The notes under the pieces are model-generated. The model did no database searches. It was not told where the DNA came from and saw only the letters and a program-made list of their open reading frames with translations. Made by a program: the position numbers and the translations under genes. 64,000 bases of DNA from Bog-159 sp963738375 (GTDB lineage Bacteria; Acidobacteriota; Terriglobia; Bryobacterales; Bryobacteraceae): positions 620,001 through 684,000 of the forward strand of contig CAVTWL010000005.1 of assembly GCA_963738375.1 (NCBI GenBank). Direction: 5' to 3'. Below are positions 53,881 through 63,048 of this stretch, one piece after another. How positions within the stretch are numbered: the stretch's first letter is position 1; every line of letters starts with the position of its first letter.

Positions 53881-54756
53881 TTACAGAATGACAGTAACGG
53901 CGAGGCCTACGCCCGGATAATTCCGATCGTAAAGGTAGTAGCCATCGTCATAGCCGATATACATTTCGTCGCTGTCGTACCAGTTGGGCGCCCAGTTTTC
54001 AGGCCAGGGGTCAACCAGCAAGAAGGAAAAGCCCCCGTACGAAAAGCGCGGATACCCCATATAAAAGGATGGAAGGCTGTGCATGCGGAACCAATGTCCA
54101 CTGCCGAAGGAGAGGTTGAAGCTGGCCTGCGGGATATAATAGCCGCCGTAACCGCCGCGCTGAGCCCAAGTGCGATGATCGCGATCCCAGTTTTCATCGC
54201 GCCCTTCCTGCCAGGTGCTATGCGCTTGCCAGCCTCCACCATGCGCCCACCCGCGTTGAGACTGCCATGTGGTGGCCTGTTGGCGGGTGCGTTGTGGCTG
54301 CTGACCTGGGCGGCTCTCCGCTGCCCGGGCATTTGGCTGGGCGCGCGGCGCGGGCTGCGCACGCCGCGGTGTTTGCTGAGCCTGTTGGCGCGCAGCCGGT
54401 GGCGGCCGACGCTCCGCGGCCTGAGCATGAGGGGGTTGCGGGGCCCTCACGGGCGCGGGCCTGGGCTGCTGCGCCCGCGGTTGTTCGGCCTGCGGGTGGG
54501 GTGTCTGCTGGGCTCGCTGGGGCGCCTCTCTTCGCTGCTGCGCCGCCTGCGGCGGCTTGGATTGTGCCGCGGGCTGGGAATGTTGCTGCTCGCGCCGCGG
54601 CCTGGCAGGCTGCTGCGCGTGCTCCTGGGGAAGCTGCCGAGGGGCTGTCGGGGGCTTCTCTTTCTCGGCCGGCTGTTCGCGCTGCGCGTAGCCGGAAGAC
54701 ATCGTCCCTGCCAGCAAAACCAGGCCGACGGTAAAGCTTGTTCGCATGATTCGCAT
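53881..54756 (-). CDS. Exported Pro/Gln/Arg-rich protein with aromatic C-terminal domain
   Basis: 291 residues. Signal peptide (TVGLVLLAGTMSSGYAQ), then about 140 residues almost wholly of Gln, Pro, Arg and Ala, so disordered and basic. A C-terminal domain of about 90 residues follows, rich in Tyr, Phe and Trp (FYMGYPRFSYGGFSFLLVDP; DDGYYLYDRNYPGVGL). Such low-complexity linkers occur on envelope-associated proteins. Function unknown. Downstream of and probably co-transcribed with the YflT-like gene (21-bp gap). Confidence 0.72.
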   Translation of the reverse strand: MRIMRTSFTVGLVLLAGTMSSGYAQREQPAEKEKPPTAPRQLPQEHAQQPARPRREQQHSQPAAQSKPPQAAQQRREAPQRAQQTPHPQAEQPRAQQPRPAPVRAPQPPHAQAAERRPPPAARQQAQQTPRRAQPAPRAQPNARAAESRPGQQPQRTRQQATTWQSQRGWAHGGGWQAHSTWQEGRDENWDRDHRTWAQRGGYGGYYIPQASFNLSFGSGHWFRMHSLPSFYMGYPRFSYGGFSFLLVDPWPENWAPNWYDSDEMYIGYDDGYYLYDRNYPGVGLAVTVIL

Positions 54757-54777
54757 CGTTTTTCTCCGCTCAGCACC

Positions 54778-55416
54778 CTAGGGCTTCTCAATCTCACGAG
54801 CTGCAAATTCCGGCGACCTTATCGGTGTCGCCTCCACGCGATCCAAGACAACGGCGGATGGTCTATCGGTGGGGCGATCGGTAGCTCCGAAGTCCGCTTT
54901 GGCCTCCGCTGACGACGAGATATCCCGCGCGCCGGTGTCTTGCAGGGTTCTAGCTGCCCGTTGGCGCCATTCCGGACTGTCACAGTGGACAGACAACAGA
55001 ATGCCTCCGCGACGCATTCTGCCTGCGTATCTCTTGGCCACGTATTCGGTGATACCAAGCCCGACCAGCAGGCCCGCGACCCAACCGGCGGCTGCGCAGG
55101 CTCCCGCACCGGCCAACGCGGCGAGTACCGGTCCAGCCGCGGCCAGGGAGTTGGAAAGGTCCCTGATGTTCAACGACTGGATCGAAATCAGCCACCCCAG
55201 CAGGGCGCCCAACAGGGCCCCGGCGGCCGCGCCGACCGCGGCGCCAGGCAGACCCTTAGTGTGTTTCACATGCGCGAAGTCTTTCGAGCTTTGGCTTTCC
55301 GACGACAGCACCGAAATATCCGCCGCGCGATAGCCGGCTTTATGCAGGACGCCAATCGCTTCGGAAACGGTTGCGCGGTCCGCGTAAATACCCATTACAG
55401 ACCTGTTCTTTGCCAT
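54778..55416 (-). CDS. YflT-like general stress protein with glycine-zipper membrane segment
   Basis: 212 residues. N-terminal YflT/GsiB-17M-like fold (VMGIYADRATVSEAIGVLHKAG then ADISVLSSE) with two hydrophobic Gly/Ala-rich segments (GAAVGAAAGALLGALLGWL; AALAGAGACAAAGWVAGLL), followed by ILLSVHCDSPEWRQRA, the second half of the ferredoxin-like fold. Proteins of this type are general stress proteins. A divergent region separates it from csbD-like gene. Confidence 0.75.
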   Translation of the reverse strand: MAKNRSVMGIYADRATVSEAIGVLHKAGYRAADISVLSSESQSSKDFAHVKHTKGLPGAAVGAAAGALLGALLGWLISIQSLNIRDLSNSLAAAGPVLAALAGAGACAAAGWVAGLLVGLGITEYVAKRYAGRMRRGGILLSVHCDSPEWRQRAARTLQDTGARDISSSAEAKADFGATDRPTDRPSAVVLDRVEATPIRSPEFAAREIEKP

Positions 55417-55669
55417 TCAATGTCGCTCCTCGTAGAAACGTTGCCGAGTAGGTCAATGCACTTGGCTGGCCGTAAGGCTTCGGCAGGCAACGCCCTCGAT
55501 AAGCACTCGGCTTCCACCGTCGCACACGTTTTGAGTGCATTATCTTCCTATCGGTGCGTGCACATCTCGCTCAACAATGCACGACCCGAAGCCCCTACGC
55601 TGAATGCCTACGAGGAAACTGGAATGGCCGCCAACGTGCGAAATTCCCGGCGAAGGAGCAGCGCCAGAT
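55417..55669. promoter_or_regulatory. Divergent promoter region of two stress genes
   Basis: 253 bp between the YflT-like gene (leftward) and the CsbD gene (rightward); it must contain both promoters. I see no clear sigma-70 elements or strong palindrome; an AAGGAG site at 55653 serves csbD. Confidence 0.45.
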
Positions 55670-55906
55670 ATGAATTGGGATCAAATCGAAGGCAAGTGGA
55701 AGCAACTGAGCGGCTCCGCGCGCGAGCGTTGGGGCAAACTCACCGATAACGACTGGGAAGCTTTGGCCGGCAAGAAAGATCAATTGGTGGGACGAATTCA
55801 GGAGCGGTACGGGGTGACGCAGGAAGTCGCCGAAAAGCAGGCCGACGAATGGTCGGTCGCACAGAAAGGATCGCAACGTGAAAGCCGGGCCTCCACGCGG
55901 CTCTAG
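55670..55906 (+). CDS. CsbD-family stress protein
   Basis: 78 residues: MNWDQIEGKWKQLSGSARERWGKL and the LTDNDWEALAGKKDQLVGRIQERYG block define CsbD, a small general-stress protein of unknown mechanism (sigma-B regulon member in Bacillus). The start is fixed by the family N-terminus and AAGGAG 12 bp upstream; an upstream in-frame extension shows no similarity. Confidence 0.92.
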   Translation: MNWDQIEGKWKQLSGSARERWGKLTDNDWEALAGKKDQLVGRIQERYGVTQEVAEKQADEWSVAQKGSQRESRASTRL

Positions 55907-56015
55907 ACTGCGAAGCGGGGCTGCCAGCGGTGCGCTGTGACCGAAGACAATCTTTCGGACGTCTGCCTGCCCGATCGGGCGCTTCGAGGATTGGGAAATC
56001 TCAGGAACAAGCCTT

Positions 56016-56040
56016 GGGCGCGGGTGGTGAACCCGCGCCC
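56016..56040. terminator. Strong hairpin between convergent csbD-like and dnaK genes
   Basis: GGGCGCGGGT-GGTGA-ACCCGCGCCC: perfect 10-bp stem, 5-nt loop, between two convergent genes. Probably a shared bidirectional terminator, although no U-tract follows on either strand. Confidence 0.6.
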
Positions 56041-56087
56041 CCGTGCCGGAATTGCCGCCGGCGGTTGGTTCGACTCGACCGGCTTTG

Positions 56088-57995
56088 CTAACGGCCGACG
56101 TCGACGAACTCGGCGTCAACTACATTGTCCTTGCGGCCATCTTGCTTTCCCTGATTTCCCCCATCCGAGGGAGGCGCCTGGGCGCCGGGTTCCGCGGAAG
56201 CGGATTTGTACATGGCTTCGGCTAGTTTGTGGCTGGCGGAAGTAAGTTGGTCGACGGCGCTGTTGATCCGGGCCGGGTCGTTCTCCTTGATGGCCTTCCT
56301 GGTGTCGTCTAAGGCAGCTTCGATTTCCCGCGCACCGGCCTCGCCGATTTTTTCGCGATGCTCCTTGAGCGTCTTCTCGACGTTATAGACCATGGCGTCG
56401 GCTTTATTCTTGGCCTCGATGGTGTCGCGCAACTTCCGGTCGTCCGCGCCGTGCGCTTCGGCATCCTTTCCCATCTTCTCCACCTCCTCCTTGGACAATC
56501 CGGAAGAAGACGTGATGGTGATCTTCTGCTCGTTGCTGGTCGCAGTGTCCTTCGCGGTGACGTTGAGAATCCCGTTGGCATCGATATCGAAGGTTACTTC
56601 GATCTTAGGCACGCCGCGCGCGGCCGGTGGAATATTGCTCAGTTGGAATACCCCCAGCAGGCGGTTGTCGTTCGCCATGGCCCGCTCGCCCTGCTGGATC
56701 TTGATCTCGACGGAAGGCTGGTTGTCGGTTGCCGTCGAGAATGTCTCACTCTTGCGGGTCGGGATGGTCGTATTACGGTCGATCAATTTCGTGAATATGC
56801 CGCCCATGGTTTCGATGCCGAGCGACAGCGGCGTAACATCGAGCAGCAGCACGCCCTTTACTTCGCCTCCCAGTACACCACCCTGAATCGCCGCGCCGAT
56901 GGCCACCACTTCATCCGGGTTCACGCCCTTATGCGGTTCCCTGCCGAAGAGATCGCGGACGAGCGCCTGGATTCTCGGCATGCGGGTCTGTCCGCCCACC
57001 AGGACCACTTCATCCAGTTGCTGTGGAGTAACACCGGCGTCCGTCATGGCCTGCTTGCAGGGCCCTACCGAGCGCTGGATGATGTCTTCGACCATCTGCT
57101 CGAAGCGGGCGCGGGTCAGCTTCATGATCAGGTGCTTGGGACCCGTGGCATCGGCGGTGATGAAGGGCAGGTTGATTTCCACCTCAAGCAGGGTTGACAG
57201 TTCCATCTTGGCCTTCTCCGCCGCTTCTTTCAGGCGTTGGAGCGCCATGGCGTCCTTCGAGAGGTCGATATTACTCTCCTTCTTGAAGTCAGCGACGATC
57301 CAATCGATGATCCGCTGGTCGATGTTATCGCCGCCTAAGTGGGTATCGCCGTTGGTGGATTTCACTTCGACCATGCCGTCGCCCACCGTCAGGATCGAAA
57401 TGTCGAAGGTGCCTCCGCCGAAGTCGTATACCGCAATCGATTCATCCTTCTTCTTGTCCAGCCCGTAGGCCAACGCAGCCGCGGTGGGCTCGTTGATGAT
57501 GCGCAGGACTTCTAAGCCCGCGATCTTTCCGGCATCCTTGGTGGCCTGGCGCTGTGCGTCGTTGAAATATGCCGGAACCGTGATCACGGCCTGGGTGACC
57601 TTGCCGCCCAGATAAGCTTCGGCCGCTTCCTTTAACTTCGTAAGAATCATGGCGGAGATCTCGGATGGCGAGTGTTTCTTACCGTTGATGTCCACCCGAA
57701 CGTCGTCGTGGTCGCCGCGCACCACTTTGTAGGGGACCATCTTCATTTCTTCGTTGACTTCGTCATAGCGGCGCCCCATGAAGCGTTTGATCGAGAATAT
57801 GGTGTTCGCGGGGTTGGTGATCGCTTGCCGTTTCGCGATCTGGCCGACCAGGCGCTCGCCGGTCTTGGTAAACGCCACCACGGATGGCGTTGTGCGGGCC
57901 CCCTCCTGGTTGGCAATGACGGTGGGTTGGCCCGCTTCCATAACGGCGACCGCCGAGTTAGTCGTGCCCAAGTCGATACCGATGATCTTTCCCAT
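56088..57995 (-). CDS. dnaK: Chaperone DnaK (Hsp70)
   Basis: 635 residues from MGKIIGIDLGTTNSAVAVME, the family N-terminus. ATPase motifs IIGIDLGTTNS, VYDFGGGTFDISIL and VLVGGQTRMP are present. The substrate-binding domain includes DVTPLSLGIETMGG, and the tail ends DAEFVDVG, as in full DnaK. No grpE or dnaJ nearby, so it is probably an additional, stress-island copy. A 41-residue upstream extension of the frame lacks similarity. Confidence 0.95.
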   Translation of the reverse strand: MGKIIGIDLGTTNSAVAVMEAGQPTVIANQEGARTTPSVVAFTKTGERLVGQIAKRQAITNPANTIFSIKRFMGRRYDEVNEEMKMVPYKVVRGDHDDVRVDINGKKHSPSEISAMILTKLKEAAEAYLGGKVTQAVITVPAYFNDAQRQATKDAGKIAGLEVLRIINEPTAAALAYGLDKKKDESIAVYDFGGGTFDISILTVGDGMVEVKSTNGDTHLGGDNIDQRIIDWIVADFKKESNIDLSKDAMALQRLKEAAEKAKMELSTLLEVEINLPFITADATGPKHLIMKLTRARFEQMVEDIIQRSVGPCKQAMTDAGVTPQQLDEVVLVGGQTRMPRIQALVRDLFGREPHKGVNPDEVVAIGAAIQGGVLGGEVKGVLLLDVTPLSLGIETMGGIFTKLIDRNTTIPTRKSETFSTATDNQPSVEIKIQQGERAMANDNRLLGVFQLSNIPPAARGVPKIEVTFDIDANGILNVTAKDTATSNEQKITITSSSGLSKEEVEKMGKDAEAHGADDRKLRDTIEAKNKADAMVYNVEKTLKEHREKIGEAGAREIEAALDDTRKAIKENDPARINSAVDQLTSASHKLAEAMYKSASAEPGAQAPPSDGGNQGKQDGRKDNVVDAEFVDVGR

Positions 57996-58356
57996 ATCGT
58001 TTAATAGCCTCTCGTTGATAAATTCCGATTCGGCCCGTTGGAGCGGGTCGTGTTGTAAAGCAGCGGCGGTAAGCGATCGCGTGTCTGCATCTCGACGATC
58101 GAGTTCAGTCTGCTGCATCTTTTTCTATTGCACGCACCGCGCCAACCGCCAAGCACACGGCTATCGCCCGCGCATACCGTGAGTAGAGGCGTGTCCTCCG
58201 CCTCCCATCTCGTGGAGAGGTGCGGGTCCTGCTGTCGCAAGAGGCAGGAAGTACAGCAAGCGGAAGAAGATCGGACCTGGAGCCGCGCGGGGGGGGGGCA
58301 ATCCGGGCGGCTTGCCCGGGGACAGTTGGCTACCCGCGTGCATTGCAAGATTTCAA

Positions 58357-59448
58357 ATGAATACCGCTCAACTGGAACTTCCACCGATCGAGACGTCCGC
58401 TGCGACAATGCACGCCTTGGTCTATCACGGCCGCGGCAAGCCTTCATGGGAATCGCACCAGCGGCCCAGGCTGCAAAGACCTCAGGATGCGATTGTCCGT
58501 ATTACTACGTCCACGATCTGCGGATCGGACCTGCACATTCTCAAAGGGGACGTGCCCACCGTAACCGAGGGCCGAATTTTAGGGCATGAGGGCATTGGAG
58601 TGGTTGTCGAGGCCGGCGCCGCGGTTTCGGCCTTCCGCAAAGGTGACAAGGTCATCGTTTCTTGCATCACGGCCTGCGGCACGTGTGATTTTTGCAGAAA
58701 GCAGATGTATTCTCATTGCCGTGTTGGAGGCTGGATTCTGGGCAACACCATCGATGGAACGCAGGCGGAATATGTACGCATCCCCTATGCCGACACCAGT
58801 CTGTACGCGGTCCCGGCGGACGCCGAGGAAGAAGCGGCGGTAATGCTCAGCGATATCCTGCCCACGGGCTTCGAGTGCGGTGTACTCAATGGCCAAGTTA
58901 AGCCGGGAGATACGATCGCCGTGGTTGGGGCTGGGCCGGTTGGGCTGGCAGCACTAATGACCAGCCAGTTCTACTCCCCCGCGGCCATCGTCAGCATCGA
59001 TTTGGACGACAATCGCTTGAAAGTTGCGCAAGGCTTCGGGGCGACCGCGGTGGTGAATAGCGCGGATGGAAAAGCTGTCGAGCGCGTGATGGAGCTGACC
59101 CACGGCGAAGGCGTGGACGTGGCGATCGAGGCTGTGGGACTGCCTGCCACGTTTGATATCTGCCAGGGAATCCTGGGCGTGGGAGGCCATTTGGCCAACA
59201 TTGGAGTCCACGGCAAACCGGTAACTCTCCGCATGGAGAGGCTATGGGACCGCAACATCACCCTGACCACTCGGCTGTGCGATACCGTTACCACTCCGAT
59301 GCTGCTCAAGACCGTTCAGGCGGGCAAGCTCAAGCCCGGCAAACTCGTGACGCACCGCTTCGCCCTGGACGAGATTTTGAAGGCTTACGACACTTTCAGT
59401 AATGCAGCCAGGCACTCCGCGCTCAAAGTGGCCTTGAAGGCGAGCTGA
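58357..59448 (+). CDS. Zinc-dependent alcohol dehydrogenase family protein
   Basis: 363 residues. Medium-chain dehydrogenase: catalytic zinc ligands in TICGSDLH and GHEGIG, structural zinc site CGTCDFCRKQMYSHC, and the NAD(P)-binding loop VVGAGPVGLAAL. MQAxxY-like start (MHALVYHGRGKPSWE) lies 17 residues in, so the true start could be 58408. It oxidises alcohols or reduces aldehydes in the cytoplasm. Followed after 2 bp by a VIT-type gene. The upstream 240 bp contain a run of ten G (58289-58298) and a CCGGGC/GCCCGG hairpin at 58303-58319. Confidence 0.9.
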   Translation: MNTAQLELPPIETSAATMHALVYHGRGKPSWESHQRPRLQRPQDAIVRITTSTICGSDLHILKGDVPTVTEGRILGHEGIGVVVEAGAAVSAFRKGDKVIVSCITACGTCDFCRKQMYSHCRVGGWILGNTIDGTQAEYVRIPYADTSLYAVPADAEEEAAVMLSDILPTGFECGVLNGQVKPGDTIAVVGAGPVGLAALMTSQFYSPAAIVSIDLDDNRLKVAQGFGATAVVNSADGKAVERVMELTHGEGVDVAIEAVGLPATFDICQGILGVGGHLANIGVHGKPVTLRMERLWDRNITLTTRLCDTVTTPMLLKTVQAGKLKPGKLVTHRFALDEILKAYDTFSNAARHSALKVALKAS

Positions 59449-59450
59449 GG

Positions 59451-60146
59451 GTGCCGACAGCCCGGGAGGAGCGGCACCGCATAGGACGAATTGGATGGTT
59501 GCGGGCCGCGGTATTGGGCGCGAACGACGGCATTCTTTCGACGGCCAGCCTTTTGCTCGGCGTGGCGGCCGCGCATGCGACCCACGCGAATCTATTAATC
59601 GCCGGCGTCGCTGGGCTAGTGGCCGGGACGATGTCGATGGCCGCGGGCGAATACGTATCCGTGCATTCCCAGGCCGATACCGAACGTGCCGACTTGAAGC
59701 GCGAAGCCGTCGAGATTAGAGTTGACAACCAAGGCGAACACCAGGAACTTGCGGCGATTTATGCCGCTCGCGGTTTGGACCCATCGCTGGCCAAAGAAGT
59801 TGCCCGGCAACTGATGGCTCATGATGCGCTGGGCGCGCACGCGCGCGATGAGCTGGGCATTTCCAAGACCGTAAAGGCGCGTCCCGTGCAGGCCGCTCTG
59901 GCGTCGGCCGGCAGCTTCGCGACGGGAGCGGCGATGCCGTTGTTGGTCACCGCGATCGCTCCACTAGCTGCCTTCATTCCCCTTGTCGCCGGCACGTCGT
60001 TGGTTTTCCTCGCGCTTCTGGGCGCGTTGGCGGCACACACTGGCGGCGCGCCGGTGGCATCTGGCGCCCTGCGCGTCGCGTTTTGGGGAGCTCTGGCGAT
60101 GGGGGTAACCGCGGCCGTCGGGGCGCTTTTCGGAACGGTCGCATGA
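59451..60146 (+). CDS. VIT1/CCC1-family transporter
   Basis: 231 residues, GTG start 2 bp behind the dehydrogenase stop. Five predicted helices: LRAAVLGANDGILSTASLLLGV, LIAGVAGLVAGTMSMAAGEY with the conserved Gly/Met/Glu pattern, then three in the C-terminal half. A charged cytoplasmic metal-binding loop (residues 70-130) separates them. The family moves Fe2+/Mn2+ out of the cytosol. It probably limits free metal under stress (inference). Confidence 0.88.
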   Translation: MPTAREERHRIGRIGWLRAAVLGANDGILSTASLLLGVAAAHATHANLLIAGVAGLVAGTMSMAAGEYVSVHSQADTERADLKREAVEIRVDNQGEHQELAAIYAARGLDPSLAKEVARQLMAHDALGAHARDELGISKTVKARPVQAALASAGSFATGAAMPLLVTAIAPLAAFIPLVAGTSLVFLALLGALAAHTGGAPVASGALRVAFWGALAMGVTAAVGALFGTVA

Positions 60147-60236
60147 GCCGCGCCGGTCCGGTTCTTGCCGTATGAATACGGGAGGCGCGCTGCCACCTGT
60201 CGAGAGGGAGGCTGCCGCACTACAGCCGTGTGAAAA

Positions 60237-61391
60237 ATGCAGTTGTTGAGTTGGCTGCGATGGCAGAATGCCGTCGACTTTGCGGTTTTGTGCGTAGCTT
60301 TTTATCTGGTGCTGCTTTGGGCTAAGCGGACGCGCGCCGTACACCTGGCGCTGCTGGTTGCCGGCTTCCACGCCGCCGCGTTATGGGCCGGGCACTTCGC
60401 TCTCACCATCACGAGTTGGGTGTTCGAAGGAGCCTGTCTCGCGGTTATCGGCCTGCTCGTACTGCTGTTCCAAGCTGAGTTGCAGCACTCGTTCCTGCGG
60501 TTGGATAGTATCGCCCGCCTGCGCTTTCATGCGCCTTCGGCCTCCAACAAAACGTACGATGCGATTGCCGGCGCCATGTTCGAGATGGCCGCCGCCAAAA
60601 TAGGGGCGTTGATTGTGCTTACCCGCAAAGACCCGATCGGAACCCTGGTCTCCAACGGCATCGGAATCGATGCGGAGGTGTCGCAGGGTCTCATCGAAGC
60701 GATTTTTCGCAGGGATTCTCCTCTCCATAATGGCGCGGTGCTGATCGAAGACGAGCGGATCGCCTATGCCGGCCTGATTCTGCCGTTGAGTGGGCGGGAG
60801 GACGTCCCGAGCCACTTCGGAACCCGCCATCGAGCGGCATTGGGATTGGCGGAGATCTCGGATGCCTTAGTCCTGGTGGCTTCCGAAGAGCGAGGTGAGG
60901 TGGTGGTGGTCGACGGACGGGATGTCCGTGCGATAGCGGAGGAGGCCGCGCTGCGCCAAGCCCTCTCCAGCCTTCACCCCAAGCGGCCGGGGTCTGTGTT
61001 GGGCTCAATCCGCGGGCTGCTGTTCGCCAACATCCGCTACCGGTTGTCGGCCGTTGGGCTGGCGAGTCTGATCTGGGGCGTTTCGTTCCTGGGCGGAGGG
61101 ACGACCGTCAAGGACGTTATTGTCCCAGTGGAGTTTGCCAATGTGCCCGCGGGTTTATATATCTCCAACCAACCCCGAAACACTGTCAGCGTCCAGCTCC
61201 GCGGTAATTCCTGGGTGATGAATCCAGCGATGCCGGGATTGACCGCTCATGTTGACTTGAGCGGATTGGGCGAGGGCTGGCACACCATCGCGCTGCGATC
61301 GCCCGGTCTGCAGCTTCCGCCCGGCGTCGCAGTGGAACGTCTGGCGCCAGAGACGATCTCGCTGTGCCTGACTCATGCTGCCGCGCATTAG
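60237..61391 (+). CDS. Membrane diadenylate cyclase-like (DAC) protein fused to a YbbR domain
   Basis: 384 residues. Three N-terminal helices (about 12-30, 35-55, 58-80), a DAC domain at about 85-245, a fourth helix (270-287) and a C-terminal YbbR-like domain (294-378). This corresponds to CdaA joined to its usual partner CdaR. The RHR motif is intact (R197-H-R199), but the DGA motif reads N165-G-A, replacing the Asp that binds the catalytic metal. The protein may therefore be inactive or altered as a c-di-AMP synthase. Neighbours are stress genes rather than glmM. Confidence 0.88.
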   Translation: MQLLSWLRWQNAVDFAVLCVAFYLVLLWAKRTRAVHLALLVAGFHAAALWAGHFALTITSWVFEGACLAVIGLLVLLFQAELQHSFLRLDSIARLRFHAPSASNKTYDAIAGAMFEMAAAKIGALIVLTRKDPIGTLVSNGIGIDAEVSQGLIEAIFRRDSPLHNGAVLIEDERIAYAGLILPLSGREDVPSHFGTRHRAALGLAEISDALVLVASEERGEVVVVDGRDVRAIAEEAALRQALSSLHPKRPGSVLGSIRGLLFANIRYRLSAVGLASLIWGVSFLGGGTTVKDVIVPVEFANVPAGLYISNQPRNTVSVQLRGNSWVMNPAMPGLTAHVDLSGLGEGWHTIALRSPGLQLPPGVAVERLAPETISLCLTHAAAH

Positions 61392-61476
61392 CGGTTGTCG
61401 GGCCCGATGGTGGGTGGCGTGCTCGTTGGAATCGCGTACGGAACTGTGCCGGCAGGCGCTTTACAGGAGTTCATCC

Positions 61477-62553
61477 ATGACGATAATCGAACCGAAAAGA
61501 CTTTCAGCCGAGAAACTGCGCCAGCTTGCCTCTGCTGCTCCCCCATGCATTTCGATCGTCCTTGTCGAGCACGAGGCCCGCGACGCGCGTATCGCATTTA
61601 AGGACGCGTTGAGCAAGGTCCACGGGATGCTGGACACGCGCGTACCCGAGCACGATATCGCCTCGCTTCTCGATCCTATGGAGTTGGCCGCCGCGCAGGA
61701 GATCGATTCCTCCAAGCAGCCCGCGACGTTCATCTTCCTGGGCTCGCCCAACTTGTGCGAGTCGTATCGCACCCACTATCTTGTTGGCCCGCCCGTCGTC
61801 ACGGTTGGTGAGACCTTCCAACTCGGCGCGCTGCTGGCGCTGGCCGGCAAGCAACTCGAGTTCTATATCCTGTCTTTGAAGCTGAACGACACGCTCATCT
61901 TCAAATGCACGGATGAAGTTTGCGTGGCCGCGCGATTTCCTAAGGACGCGGGTACGGAAGCGGCCGGCTTCGTTCCGGGAGCATCCGAGGCATCCCTGCA
62001 TGCCGAGCCGGTGCACGATCGTGACGGTGCGGAAGCCCACCTCGGCCATTTCTATCGCGAGGTGGACCGCGACATCAACGCTTTACTGAAGGACGGCCAT
62101 CCGCCGCTGGTGGTGGTGGGCATCGAGCGGGAAGTGGCGCTGTTTCATCGTCTGACGACTTACCCTGCCTGCGTGGAACCGGGAATCCACGGACTGGCCG
62201 GACATCTGGGCAAGAACGAAATGTATCGCCAGGCGTTGGACCTGGTTCGCTCGGTAACCGTTGGGCCGGCGCTTCAGGCCCTGCGGCGATTCGATAAGCA
62301 GATCGGAATGGGCCACGCTTCGCCGGATGCCCAGGAGATTGCAGACGCCGCTTCCCATGGGAGAGTCGAGCATTTGTTCCTGCTTGAGAACGGCGCTGCG
62401 GCGGCTGAAGCCGGTGTTATGAACGACTTGGTGAATACGGCGGCGGTACAGACTCTTCGGCATGGCGGCGAGGTGCAAGTCCTGCCTTCGGCCAGAATGC
62501 CTGCCGGAGGCCCGATTTGCGCCGTCTTCCGCTACGCGGCGGAAGGCTTTTAG
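61477..62553 (+). CDS. baeRF (archaeo-eukaryotic release-factor-like) domain protein
   Basis: 358 residues from MTIIEPKRLS behind CAGGAG. Blocks FIFLGSPNLCESYRTHYLVGPP, FYILSLKLNDTLIFK, PPLVVVGIEREVALFHR and GRVEHLFLLENG follow the order of bacterial eRF1-like (baeRF) proteins. These carry the central eRF1 fold with a KxGx-type loop and are thought to act on ribosomes in stress. No catalytic GGQ loop is seen. Common neighbours are stress genes, as here. Confidence 0.78.
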   Translation: MTIIEPKRLSAEKLRQLASAAPPCISIVLVEHEARDARIAFKDALSKVHGMLDTRVPEHDIASLLDPMELAAAQEIDSSKQPATFIFLGSPNLCESYRTHYLVGPPVVTVGETFQLGALLALAGKQLEFYILSLKLNDTLIFKCTDEVCVAARFPKDAGTEAAGFVPGASEASLHAEPVHDRDGAEAHLGHFYREVDRDINALLKDGHPPLVVVGIEREVALFHRLTTYPACVEPGIHGLAGHLGKNEMYRQALDLVRSVTVGPALQALRRFDKQIGMGHASPDAQEIADAASHGRVEHLFLLENGAAAAEAGVMNDLVNTAAVQTLRHGGEVQVLPSARMPAGGPICAVFRYAAEGF

Positions 62554-62646
62554 CGGTGCGCGACGCCTCGGAGACCGCGAACATCCGGGCCGCGCCGCGG
62601 CGAGGATAGAAGCCCGTCGAAACCCTGTTGGTTTGAAAGTAGACCA

Positions 62647-63048
62647 CTATGGGTGCCGCTGGTACATCGACTCCGCCAACGCAGTCTCGACCTTGCCTTC
62701 CTTGATCTCTCCCCGCAGCCTGCCAAAAAGGCTCATGTACAGATTGGCCACCGCTACCAGCGAGAATCCCGCGATCAGATAGCCGCGCCAGTCGTCGAAT
62801 AGCAGCTTATAGCGGGTGATAAACAACAAGACACCCGTGACGTAATGGCTGAAGCAATACTCGCACGTGAAGAGATAGAAGAATTTCCGCTGTACCAGCC
62901 GCCGGCAAGTTTTGCTTCTGGAAGCGCACCACTCGCGAGGCTCCCGAAAGACCTCTTCATGTGTGACGGTCCAGGCGATCGACGCGATTGGGATCGCCAG
63001 CACCATCAGGAAGAAGAATTGCCGGTTCAAATCCACAGTCGTCGCCAT
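62647..63048 (-). CDS. Small inner-membrane protein downstream of oleate hydratase
   Basis: 133 residues from MATTVDLNRQFF. Three hydrophobic segments (FFFLMVLAIPIASIAW; HYVTGVLLFITRYKLLF; GYLIAGFSLVAVANLY) and a CEYCFSHY motif like that of DUF1360-type membrane proteins. The start overlaps the oleate hydratase stop by one base (TGATG), so the two are coupled. Function unknown; it may assist at the membrane interface where oleate hydratase works. Confidence 0.75.
   Translation of the reverse strand: MATTVDLNRQFFFLMVLAIPIASIAWTVTHEEVFREPREWCASRSKTCRRLVQRKFFYLFTCEYCFSHYVTGVLLFITRYKLLFDDWRGYLIAGFSLVAVANLYMSLFGRLRGEIKEGKVETALAESMYQRHP

Noticed and set aside
58289..58298. G10 run as phase-variation switch
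   Set aside because: It lies in non-coding DNA about 60 bp before the dehydrogenase start; promoter-spacing variation is possible but unsupported.
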